A model generated the notes under the pieces. The model made no database searches and was not told the origin of the DNA. It saw nothing but the letters and a program-made list of their open reading frames with translations. Of a stretch of DNA of 64,000 nt, positions 17,451-26,200 are shown piece by piece. Both the position numbers and the translations under genes were made by a program. This stretch comes from Desulfobulbaceae bacterium. Lineage in GTDB: Bacteria; Desulfobacterota; Desulfobulbia; Desulfobulbales; Desulfocapsaceae. Location of the stretch: positions 1 through 64,000 of the forward strand of contig JAHEER010000012.1 in the NCBI GenBank assembly GCA_024640625.1, written 5' to 3'. Each line of letters starts with the position of its first letter. Positions within the stretch are counted from its first letter, which is position 1.

Positions 17451-18167
17451 CTAGGACTCTGCAGCGAGACAAATAACCGAGGCGTGGCGACCGCAGGCCG
17501 GATGGCCTTGCCGCACCGCCCGGCGGTAGCTGAAAAAATCGTCTGAACAGCTCGTGCAGATCTCAGGAAGGTGAATCGACTCAGAGCGCACCCCGGACTC
17601 TCTCAGCTGGGCGGCAGAGATCTGCCAGAAGTCAAAGTGGTTTTTTGTTACCTGGAAGCGCTGGAAGGCTTCGGGCAGTTCTTTCTTGTGGTTGATGAAT
17701 TCGGCGCAGCACGGCCCCAGAGAAGGGCTGATGCTGGCCTGCAAATTCGCAGGTTCGGTGGTGAACCTGCGAACCATCTGTTCGACAGTCCTGGCGATGA
17801 TATTGGCCACGCTGCCGCGCCAGCCGTTGTGGACCGCACCGATGACGCCTTCGACCGGGTCATGGAGCAGCACCGCCTGGCAGTCGGCCTGCTGGATCAT
17901 CAGCGCCGTACCCGGCTGATTGCTGATCAGCGCGTCACAGCCCTCCACTTCGTGCGAGCGCTCTAGTTCACCGCTGTCCACATACACCCGGTCGGAGTGG
18001 ATCTGGTTGGCACTGAGCAATCGCTGCGTCCCGGTCCTCTGTTGAATTCTTGCCCGATTCTCCTCGATATTGCGGGGATCGTCGCCGGTGCCGTGACTCA
18101 CATTCAGGCTTGCGTAGATGCCGCTGCTTACGCCGCCGTGTCTGGTAAAAAAGTGGTACGGTGCCAT
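17451..18167 (-). CDS. pgeF: Peptidoglycan editing factor / multicopper-like purine nucleosidase (PgeF/YfiH family)
   Basis: Members of this family (formerly DUF152, laccase-like) include YfiH, reported both to prevent misincorporation of L-Ser into peptidoglycan and to act on purine nucleosides. The 238 residues show the zinc site residues His57 (ANQIHSD), Cys96 (QQADCQAV) and His113 (AVHNGWRG), and the GPCC motif. It ends 12 bp before the response regulator. A TATAAT-like -10 lies upstream on the minus strand at 18250-18255 without a clear -35. The ATG at 18167 lacks a strong ribosome site. Confidence 0.88.
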   Translation of the reverse strand: MAPYHFFTRHGGVSSGIYASLNVSHGTGDDPRNIEENRARIQQRTGTQRLLSANQIHSDRVYVDSGELERSHEVEGCDALISNQPGTALMIQQADCQAVLLHDPVEGVIGAVHNGWRGSVANIIARTVEQMVRRFTTEPANLQASISPSLGPCCAEFINHKKELPEAFQRFQVTKNHFDFWQISAAQLRESGVRSESIHLPEICTSCSDDFFSYRRAVRQGHPACGRHASVICLAAES

Positions 18168-18275
18168 CGAATTTTCAGTCTACCGTCAGTGGCTTCTGGC
18201 TCGGGATATCGGATATCTTCTTTGGTGCTGAATCCTGCCGTCTGTCATGATTATACATAGCGACAAAATTTCAAT

Positions 18276-18311
18276 AAAAAAGGGGTATGCCTCTGTCAAG
18301 AAGCATACCCC
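18276..18311 (-). terminator. Rho-independent terminator of the porin gene
   Basis: On the minus strand GGGGTATGC-type arms (18303-18311 and 18282-18290) form a 9-bp stem with a 12-base loop, followed at once by six Ts (18276-18281). It lies 29 bp after the porin stop codon. Confidence 0.85.
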
Positions 18312-18339
18312 CGAGAGAATGATAACTCTTCGTTAGTGT

Positions 18340-19881
18340 TTAGAAATAGGCCTCGAAAGTCAGATAGATCTGATGCGCATCATCAATCGGATCCCGTCCC
18401 AGCGCCTGCAGCTTCGCCAGGTCATTCGCATCGCCTAAATCATACGGAAACAGGTTCCAGTCCCCGGATCCGGCATGGGTATAATCGTAGTACTGATAGC
18501 CCAGACGGATAAAGGCCCTGCCGTACTTGGAAATCGCCTCGCCGGCAGGTATATCGTAAATCGTGTAGAGCTCGAACACATGGCCGCGGGCGGCAAGCTT
18601 GGACTGGTAAATATCGTCGTGGGCCGGAGTAAAGGCGATCCAGTATTGTGAGCCGTAGTTATATTCGGCGCCGATCTTCAACCGGATATCGTCCATGTCG
18701 TAGCGTACACCGCCGTAGATCAAGTAGCCGTTCTCACTGCCGGTATTGGGCCCGGTCTGCCCCGCGAACATCCCGGCGAAATCGTTAAACATGCCGTTGT
18801 CGTTCGGTTGGGTATTCGACCAGCCGCCCTCAACAAAGTAGTTGAAGTTGGCTATCTCATCCTGCCAGACCACATCGGTGTGCCAGATGTTACCCAGGTT
18901 TACCCGCTCTCCAAATGCTGGGTTTTGGGCCAACTGAAAGTCCGGAAAATCTTTGAACTGGGGATAGCTGACGGCATTAAAAACCCCGAAGGACTGTAAA
19001 TTAAGCAGCCGTCGACCACTGCCCAGGATATCCCAGTTAATCCCGGCGAAATCGTTATCGTTGATATTGCCGTCATCCAGCAGTCCGTCCTCGAAACCGC
19101 GGCCGTAGCAGAACCTGACCTTACCGGCGCCAAGATTCTCATTGCCCCAGTTGTAGCCATACCCCGCGGTGATCCCGTCGAAGGCATAGTTGAAGGCTGC
19201 AGCCGGGGTGGCCAGCCGTTCATCAACTCCCATCCTGATCTGCGACGGAGGGCCATCGGTGGTCGGCCGGCGGCCAAATGAGAGCCAGACCGGGGCACCG
19301 CCGATGTTGTTCCAGTTCACATAGGCCCGATCGACGTACAGGGCACTGTCGTCGGTTGTTCTGGTCACGTTGCCGTCAAAAACCGGAAAGACTTGGGGGT
19401 CTGTGGTGTTATTCTCAAATGGTGCCTGCATACCATAGGCCTTGAACATTGCCAGACGCCCTTTGAATTCGACGTTCTCGGTGGCCTTGACCCGCATGTT
19501 CAGCCGGAATCGGTTGGTCCACAGGGTGTCGTTTTCGAGGGATCCGCCAGATACCGTGTTAGCATTGTAATAATCAAGACGGGTCCTGAAATCCCCATAG
19601 AAATTGAACCGGGCCGCCAGATCCCAGGCATCGGCACGCTCATCGAAGCCTTCAAGATCGTCAGCCAGATCAGATAATTGCTGCGAGGTGGCGGCATCCA
19701 CCTCACCCTGCTTGCCCATCTGGGCCTTGAGCTCGTCGAGCTGCCTGCTCAGCTCCTCGATTTTACGCTCCAGGTCGTCAACATTTGCCGCACTGCCTTT
19801 GCCGCCGCTGCCTCCTGCCATCGACATTGCCGGCAAGGCAATCAGGCCAGCCAGAGCCAGGACCGAAATTTTCTTTACCAT
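18340..19881 (-). CDS. Outer-membrane porin-like protein (DUF3373-type)
   Basis: The product is a 513-residue predicted outer-membrane beta-barrel. It has a Sec signal peptide with cleavage expected near residue 22 (AMSMAGG). A short coiled-coil follows (about 33-70, heptad-like Leu/Ile spacing), then a long run of alternating aromatic and polar strands ending in LTFEAYF, a terminal Phe typical of barrel assembly. The coiled coil plus barrel layout resembles the DUF3373 family of sulfate- and metal-reducing bacteria. The transported substrate is unknown. It has a TTGACA promoter candidate upstream and a clear terminator downstream, so it is likely monocistronic. It is divergent from cbiK. Confidence 0.8.
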   Translation of the reverse strand: MVKKISVLALAGLIALPAMSMAGGSGGKGSAANVDDLERKIEELSRQLDELKAQMGKQGEVDAATSQQLSDLADDLEGFDERADAWDLAARFNFYGDFRTRLDYYNANTVSGGSLENDTLWTNRFRLNMRVKATENVEFKGRLAMFKAYGMQAPFENNTTDPQVFPVFDGNVTRTTDDSALYVDRAYVNWNNIGGAPVWLSFGRRPTTDGPPSQIRMGVDERLATPAAAFNYAFDGITAGYGYNWGNENLGAGKVRFCYGRGFEDGLLDDGNINDNDFAGINWDILGSGRRLLNLQSFGVFNAVSYPQFKDFPDFQLAQNPAFGERVNLGNIWHTDVVWQDEIANFNYFVEGGWSNTQPNDNGMFNDFAGMFAGQTGPNTGSENGYLIYGGVRYDMDDIRLKIGAEYNYGSQYWIAFTPAHDDIYQSKLAARGHVFELYTIYDIPAGEAISKYGRAFIRLGYQYYDYTHAGSGDWNLFPYDLGDANDLAKLQALGRDPIDDAHQIYLTFEAYF

Positions 19882-19966
19882 TCTCTCCTCCTGAATTGTG
19901 TTAACAGATGTAACCAGCTGGCGCCTATCGATCGCCAGCGAAATAAGTATTTTATTTAAGGCTTAA

Positions 19967-19995
19967 TCTCTAGCCGATACAAAAAATTTTGTCAA
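19967..19995 (-). promoter_or_regulatory. Candidate promoter of the porin gene
   Basis: On the minus strand a perfect TTGACA (19990-19995) is followed after 17 bases by TAGAGA (19967-19972). It lies about 90 bp upstream of the porin start, in an AT-rich stretch shared with the divergent cbiK gene. Confidence 0.5.
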
Positions 19996-20174
19996 GCACA
20001 CTTGGACATTTGTGGTAGCTTCTTCCGTTGCCCACAAGCGCATGGCGCTGCCACGGTGGCCGAGTTCAGTTCTCTTTTTAAATAACGTTTTGTTTTTTTA
20101 TACCAAACAATGGACAATCCGCTACTATCAATTAAAAGTCAGCTTGCCCACTACTTCTTCCGACTGATCGTATT

Positions 20175-20936
20175 ATGACCGATTATATCATATTGACCGC
20201 CTTTGGGACAACTACAAGAGCCAAAGATACTTACAATTATCTGGAAAAACGTATCGCCCCTCGATTCCCCGACTGCCGGATCCGCTGGGCCTTCTCATCC
20301 CCGACCGTGCGCCGGAACTCTGCTTCGGCGGAGACCCCCCCGTCTCTTAGCGAGGTTGTCCATCATTTAAAAGATCCCGGCAGAATCGTCATCCAGTCGC
20401 TGCACGTGCTTCCGGGCCATGAGTTCGACCGGATTATTAATGAAGTGAAGACTCTGCCGGTGGCAGCCGCACTGGGCTTGCCGCTGCTCCATGGACCCGC
20501 TGATTTCACCAGGGTGGCCGGTGCCCTCAAGAATCTTATCCTGCGATCTGGACATGGCGCCGCTCTGGTACTGGGCCACGGTACCGATCATCCCTGCCGC
20601 GCCTCCTATGCTGCGCTGCACAAGGAACTGCGGAAGCAGATCGGACCCCAGGTCTTTTTTTCCACCATTGAAAAAGCGGTTGATCCGCCGGAGTCGGTAA
20701 TAAAAAAAATCTCCGATGCAGGCTACCGGGAGGTCTTCTGTATCCCCTTCCTGATGGTGGCCGGCATGCATTTTCTCAAAGACATTAACGGGGATCAGCG
20801 ATCCTCCTGGCGCAGCCTTTTGCAGGAGCAACAGATCGATTTCCACCTCCACGACCGGGGATTGGCCTACTTGGAAGGGGTGGACGAACTATTCTGCGAT
20901 CACATCCATACGGCCTTTGACTCCATGCCCACCTGA
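20175..20936 (+). CDS. cbiK: Sirohydrochlorin cobaltochelatase (CbiK type)
   Basis: This class II chelatase inserts Co2+ (or Fe2+) into sirohydrochlorin for cobalamin or siroheme synthesis. The 253 residues are the normal CbiK length. Metal and active-site residues are visible: His135 in VLGHGTDH, Glu166 in STIEKAV and His199 in VAGMHFLKDI. No signal peptide is present, so it should be cytoplasmic, unlike the periplasmic CbiKP described in Desulfovibrio. No strong ribosome site precedes the ATG. It stands alone, divergent from the porin at 18340-19881. Whether iron or cobalt is the natural metal cannot be told. Confidence 0.9.
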   Translation: MTDYIILTAFGTTTRAKDTYNYLEKRIAPRFPDCRIRWAFSSPTVRRNSASAETPPSLSEVVHHLKDPGRIVIQSLHVLPGHEFDRIINEVKTLPVAAALGLPLLHGPADFTRVAGALKNLILRSGHGAALVLGHGTDHPCRASYAALHKELRKQIGPQVFFSTIEKAVDPPESVIKKISDAGYREVFCIPFLMVAGMHFLKDINGDQRSSWRSLLQEQQIDFHLHDRGLAYLEGVDELFCDHIHTAFDSMPT

Positions 20937-21015
20937 GCCTTCCCTCGTCTACCGGCCTGGCGTGTTCCCACCCAAGCCGATTCAACAAATTTTTTAGCTA
21001 TTGCACAAAATATTA

Positions 21016-21043
21016 TTGACACCGGGTGAACAACCGCTATATT
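21016..21043 (+). promoter_or_regulatory. Promoter of the PAS-HTH regulator/desulfidase operon
   Basis: TTGACA (21016-21021), a 16-base spacer and TATATT (21038-21043) lie 38 bp upstream of the regulator start. A 20-bp dyad begins inside the -10. Confidence 0.7.
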
Positions 21044-21060
21044 GTGGGCATATACACAAT
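21041..21060. promoter_or_regulatory. Putative operator dyad overlapping the -10
   Basis: ATTGTG-N8-CACAAT is a symmetric 20-bp site covering the end of the -10 and the expected transcription start. The position would let a bound protein block initiation; autoregulation by the adjacent regulator is an inference. Confidence 0.5.
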
Positions 21061-21081
21061 AAACCCAGAAAGACACTCCCC

Positions 21082-21744
21082 ATGACGGAACGTGAACATA
21101 TTCTCCAGCAACTGCAGCAGATCGGCGACTCAATCGTAGCGATGTTCGGCAGAAACTGTGAAACCTGCATCCATGATCTGACCGATCTTCACCACTCTCT
21201 AATCCATGTAAACGGTTCTGTCACCGGCAGAGAAATTGGCGCACCGGCCACCGATCTGCTGGTCAAACTGCTTAAAAACGCGCACGACAAACCGGAGGAT
21301 CTGCATAACTACCGGACCGTTTCCGGTGACGGCAGAACTCTGAAATCATCGACCATCTTCATCTCCGACAGCTCGGGCAACCCCATATTCGCCTTCTGCA
21401 TAAATTTTGATACCACCGAATACTTCAATGCCAGCCAGGCCCTGCAGCAATTTCTGCTGCACGAACCAAGTGAATCTCCTGCAGATGCATCGGAAACATT
21501 CAGCCATTCTCCCTCGGAGACCATTGAGGCGCTTTTCCAGCAGGCCGTCCTGGAAATCGGCAAGCAACCGGCAACCATGACCACCGAGGAGAAAACGGCT
21601 CTGGTTGAAATCCTGGAGAGAAACGGTGCCCTGCAATTCAAGGGGGCAGTCGAGCAGATTGCCCTGCTCGCCGGCGTCTCAAAATACACAATCTACAACT
21701 ATCTCAAGAAAATACATGCCAGGCAGGCAGTTAATCATTTATAA
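21082..21744 (+). CDS. YheO-like PAS domain / DauR-type HTH transcriptional regulator
   Basis: This 220-residue regulator combines an N-terminal YheO-like PAS domain (about 5-125, including the NCETCIHDL signature near 23-31) with a C-terminal DauR-like helix-turn-helix (about 165-215, VEQIALLAGVSKYTIYNYL). ATG 21082 is preferred to the upstream in-frame TTG at 21001, which lies within the promoter. The desulfidase-like gene begins 12 bp after its stop, so the regulator probably controls that enzyme in response to cysteine or a related amino acid; this is inferred from the pairing only. Promoter and dyad elements lie directly upstream. Confidence 0.85.
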   Translation: MTEREHILQQLQQIGDSIVAMFGRNCETCIHDLTDLHHSLIHVNGSVTGREIGAPATDLLVKLLKNAHDKPEDLHNYRTVSGDGRTLKSSTIFISDSSGNPIFAFCINFDTTEYFNASQALQQFLLHEPSESPADASETFSHSPSETIEALFQQAVLEIGKQPATMTTEEKTALVEILERNGALQFKGAVEQIALLAGVSKYTIYNYLKKIHARQAVNHL

Positions 21745-21756
21745 CCAGGAGCCACC

Positions 21757-23073
21757 ATGCCGTTCAGTGTAAAAGACATCCTTCAGATGGAAGTAACCCC
21801 GGCACTCGGCTGCACCGAGCCGGCGGCCATCGCGTTGGCCACTGCGGCCGCTGCTTCTTTGCTGAAGGATAAGGATATCGACAGAATCGAGTTGTGGGTG
21901 GATCCCAACATCTACAAAAACGGGACGGCCGTCGCCATCCCGGGAACCAAAGGAATGACCGGCCTCGATGTGGCAGCCGGGGTGGGCGCCTTTGGAGGAA
22001 ATCCGCACTTAGGGCTGGAAGTCCTCGATACGGTGGACCAGATCAGTATCGACAGAACAAACGCATTGATCGCCTCGCAGGGGGTGGAAGTCCACCTCTT
22101 TGATGAATCGGGTCTGCACGTCAAGGCTCTCATCAGCAGCGGCAACGACCGGGCGTTGGCCGAGATCAAGGACCTGCATAACAATATCATTCATCTGTCC
22201 CTAAACGATAAGGAAATTACCGACTCGGACCTGCTGTCCCCTGTGGCAGGTGCCTCGGGTAAATCGGCCATGGCCCTGCTCGAAGAATGGCTCCTGGATC
22301 TCACCCTCGACGACATCTACGAAATGATCGATGAAATCGATGAAGATGACCTCGAGTTTTTGAAAAAAGGGGTTGGGTACAATGTCAAGCTCGCCGAGCA
22401 CGGCCTCAAATACGGCAGCGGTCTGGGAATCGGCAAGGCAATCGAGAGGCTTCTGAAGCAGAAACTGCTGGTCAAGGACATGTCGACATCCGCCAGAATC
22501 CTTACCTCTGCCGCCGCCGACGCGAGGATGAGCGGGGTCAATTTGCCGGCCATGAGCTCGGCCGGCAGCGGTAACCATGGCCTCACAGCGATCCTGCCAA
22601 TCTGGGCCATAAAGGATTTTGTCGATCACGACGAAGAAACCGTGCTCCGGGCCATTGGCCTGAGCCACGTCATCACCGCTTACGTAAAGGCCCATACGGG
22701 GCGGCTTTCGGCGGTTTGCGGCTGTTCAGTCGCGGCCGGGGCCGGAGCCACGGCGGGCATCACTTATCTGGTGGGAGGCGATGTGGAACACATGGCCGGA
22801 GCCATCAAGAACATCATGGAAGACCTGGCCGGCGTTATCTGCGACGGCGCCAAGGCCGGCTGCGCCCTGAAGCTCAACACCGCCGCCGGGGCCGCGGTTC
22901 AGGCTGCTCTTTTCTCGCTGCAGGGCATCAACGTGCAGGACACCGATGGCATCATCGGCCAGTCCACCGAACAGACGGTGAAGAATCTCGGTACCCTGAG
23001 CCACCAGGGTATGGTCGAAACCGACCGCACCATCCTGCAGATCATGCGGGAGAAAGAGAAAAACAGAAAGTAA
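21757..23073 (+). CDS. cyuA: L-cysteine desulfidase / serine dehydratase alpha-like protein (UPF0597, CyuA/YhaM family)
   Basis: Members of this family degrade L-cysteine to pyruvate, ammonia and sulfide (CyuA, formerly YhaM) and are related to the alpha chain of Fe-S L-serine dehydratase. The 438 residues open with VTPALGCTEPAAIA (Cys19). They also contain the conserved cysteines in AVCGCSVAAGAGATAG and VICDGAKAGCALK that would hold a [4Fe-4S] cluster, and the SSAGSGNHG motif. A strong AGGAG site precedes the ATG. It is cotranscribed with the PAS-HTH regulator. Substrate preference between cysteine and another amino acid is not provable here. Confidence 0.87.
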   Translation: MPFSVKDILQMEVTPALGCTEPAAIALATAAAASLLKDKDIDRIELWVDPNIYKNGTAVAIPGTKGMTGLDVAAGVGAFGGNPHLGLEVLDTVDQISIDRTNALIASQGVEVHLFDESGLHVKALISSGNDRALAEIKDLHNNIIHLSLNDKEITDSDLLSPVAGASGKSAMALLEEWLLDLTLDDIYEMIDEIDEDDLEFLKKGVGYNVKLAEHGLKYGSGLGIGKAIERLLKQKLLVKDMSTSARILTSAAADARMSGVNLPAMSSAGSGNHGLTAILPIWAIKDFVDHDEETVLRAIGLSHVITAYVKAHTGRLSAVCGCSVAAGAGATAGITYLVGGDVEHMAGAIKNIMEDLAGVICDGAKAGCALKLNTAAGAAVQAALFSLQGINVQDTDGIIGQSTEQTVKNLGTLSHQGMVETDRTILQIMREKEKNRK

Positions 23074-23119
23074 TCAAGGCAGAGAAATAAGCGGAAGTGC
23101 CTTGGCTCGGGCTGCTGCT

Positions 23120-23152
23120 CTCCGGCCTATTGGCCGGAAGAAAAGGCCGGAG
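23120..23152. terminator. GC-rich hairpin between convergent cyuA and purL
   Basis: CTCCGGCCT (23120-23128) pairs with AGGCCGGAG (23144-23152), and an inner CCGGCC/GGCCGG hairpin competes. No T-tract follows on either strand, so factor-independent termination is uncertain. Confidence 0.4.
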
Positions 23153-23234
23153 CGTAGCACATGGAGTCACATTATTTCCTGCTAAAACATCTCCCACCCA
23201 TTTTACAGCTTCGTTTAGATCTCCAAGAACTCTT

Positions 23235-26200
23235 TTACCTCACACACCAGTCATAAGCATTGCAAAACATCCTCAGCCACGGGCTGGCTTCCAGCTCTTT
23301 CATATCCTCAGGCAGCCAATGGGCCTGCCAGGGCAGAAAGGCCCTTTCGGGATGCGGCATCATGGCCAGATGTCTGCCATCCGGTGAACAGAGGCCGGCG
23401 ATGCCGTATGGTGACCCATTGGGATTGAACGGGTAGATTTCTGTGGCCTCGCTGCTATCGTCGACATAGACCACAGGAGTCAGGGACTGGTCGAGGATCT
23501 GTCGCTCGATTTCCCTGTTGGGGAAATGGAGCCGTCCTTCCCCATGATCCACGTGGATGCCGAACACCAGATCGTCCATGTTTTCGAGCATCATGGCCGG
23601 GCTCTTATTCACCTTTACGGTCACCCAGCGGGATTCGAAGCGTCCTGAATTGTTGCGGATAAAGCGCGGTTGGTCCTGCGCTTCGAGTCCGGCCCAGGGC
23701 ACCCAGCCGATCAGGCCGAAGAGCTGACAGCCGTTGCAGACACCGAGAGAAAAGGTGTCCGGACGGTGGTAAAAGGTTTCGAACTGCTGCCTGAGCTGCT
23801 CGTTGAAACGTATCGTTGCCGCCCAGCCTTTGGCGGACTCGGGCACATCGGCATAGGAAAAGCCTCCCACCGCCGCCAGACCGCGAAACTCATCGAGTGT
23901 GGCCCGACCGTCCAGAAGATCTGTCATGCTGATGTCCCAGACCTCAAAACCGGCCAGGTAAAAGGCGGAACTCATTTCCCTGTCGGAGTTGGAGCCTTCG
24001 TCGCGCAAGATTGCCACCTTAGGTTTGTCCGATTTAGCCTGCCTCTCCAGAGAAGGCATCTCCGGTGCAAAGCTGAGATGATAGTGGGGCCCCGACCGCT
24101 GATAGATCTGTTCCTTCTCCTGGTCGACGCAGGATGAGTCAGCCTGCAGCTTCTCCAGCTGATAACTTGTCTCTTCCCAGAGTTGACGCAGCTTCACCAT
24201 GGGTTCATCGAGTACCTGCTGGCCGTTGAAAGTGATCCTGATCTGCGGTTCAACCGTGGTCCTGCCGATCCTGAGCGCATCCACCCCGCTTTCAGCCAGG
24301 TAAGCAATGACACGGTCAACATCGGTATTGGCGCATTCCACCACATAACCCAGTTCCTCGCAGAAAAGTGTCTTGAATACCGAGCTCTCTCCCTCCAGGT
24401 CCAGGGTGAGTCCGCAATTTCCGGCAAAGACCATTTCCAGTACAGTGGTGATCAGCCCGCCGTCGGAGCGGTCGTGACCGGCACTGATCAGGTCATCTCT
24501 GACGAGCTGCTGAATCGCCATAAATCCCTGTCGCAGCAGCTGCGTATCCTCCACATCCGGCGAAATTTCGCCGATCTGACTGAATACCTGGGCCAGGGCG
24601 GAGCCGCCGAGGCGCTCCCTGCCGGAGGAGAGTTCGATGAAGATCAGGGCAGATCCCGGCTCTTTGATGTCCGGGGTCACTTTCTTGCGAATATCGGGTA
24701 CGGCCGCGTACAGGGAGATCACCAGCTCACGCGGCGATTTTACCAGTTCATCACCGACCATGGTGGCCATGGACAGACTGTCCTTGCCGCCGTCGACCCC
24801 TATGCCGATCTCGATCATCGAGTCGCGCATGGCCTTGACCGCATCCCTTATGGCCACACCCTCTCCCGGCAGCTTCGGGGCCCACATCCAGTTCGCCGAG
24901 CATTTGATAAGTTCGAGATCCTCGACCACCACCGAGACCAGGTTGGTCAGGGCCTCACCCACCGCCATCCGTGCTCCGGCAGCCGGGTCCACCAGCATTT
25001 TGATCGACTGCTCGCCGATGGCCGTCGCGACACCGGTATAACCGAAATGACTCTGGGCTATCACTGCCGAGTCGGCGACGGTAAGCTGCAGGGGGCCACA
25101 GCATTGCTGCTGGGCAATTAAACCGGTCACCGCCCGGTCAACCTTGTTGGTCAGAAAGCGCTTGGATCCCACCGATACGAGCTTGAAGATCTTGCCAAGG
25201 GCCTTCTTCACGGTGATCTCCCTGGGCAGCAGCACCGGCTTGGTCCGGCCGTTGCTATGGGCGTCTGCAAAGGTCTTCTGGGGAATCGAGCCCAGCAGCG
25301 CCTGCAGGTCGATGTCAACGGGCGTGGTACCATCCTCGCTGTCGTGAACGACAAAGCGCAGATCACCGGTCACCTCGCCAAGCACCTCGCAATTGACCTT
25401 TTCCCGCCGGCAAATCTCCTGGAATTGTTCGATGTTCTCGGGCCGTATCAGCAGTCCGGCCCGCTCCTGGTACTCGGCGACATATATCTCGAGTACCGAC
25501 ATGGTCGGATCACCGACCTGTATTTTCCTGATATCGATGCTGCCGCCGGACTCCTCCACCAGTTCCTTGAGTACATTTGCGGGACCTCCGGCGCCCTGGT
25601 CGTGAATCACGTCAATGATGGATTTTCCACCCATCTCGTTGCAGGCCCGGATCACCCTGTTCATCTTCTGCTCCATTTCGGCATCGCCGCGCTGCACAGC
25701 GTCGAAATCGAGATCGGAGACGTTTTCACCCTGCAGCATGCTCGAAGCGGCACCGCCGCCGAATCCCACCCGGTATGCAGGCCCGCCTATCTGGACAATG
25801 AGCATGCCTTTTTCCTGGGCCTTCTTTTCGGTCAGGCTGTTGTCTATCTGGCCCACCCCTCCCGTGAACATGATCGGTTTCAGAAATCCCCAGCGTTCGC
25901 CGTTTTCCAACCGCATGTCAAATGATCGGGTAAAGCCCTGGATCACCGGCTCACCAAACTTGTTGCCATAGTCCGAGGCACCGTTGCTGGCCTCGATTTC
26001 TATCTCCAGCGGAGTGGCCAGATTGTCGGGCTGTGTACTCTCCTTTTCCCAATCGAGCCGGTAGCCGGGAATGTTGAGATTACCAACACAGTAGCCCGCC
26101 GTGCCGGCCACCACGTAAGCGCCGCGGCCGGTTCCCTGGACGTCGCGGATTCTGCCACCGGTACCGGTTTCAGCCCCGGGAAAGGGGGCGACACCGGTGG

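Noticed and set aside
19882-20174. Cobalamin riboswitch ahead of cbiK
   Set aside because: The conserved B12-box sequence is not visible on either strand. A covariance-model search would settle it.
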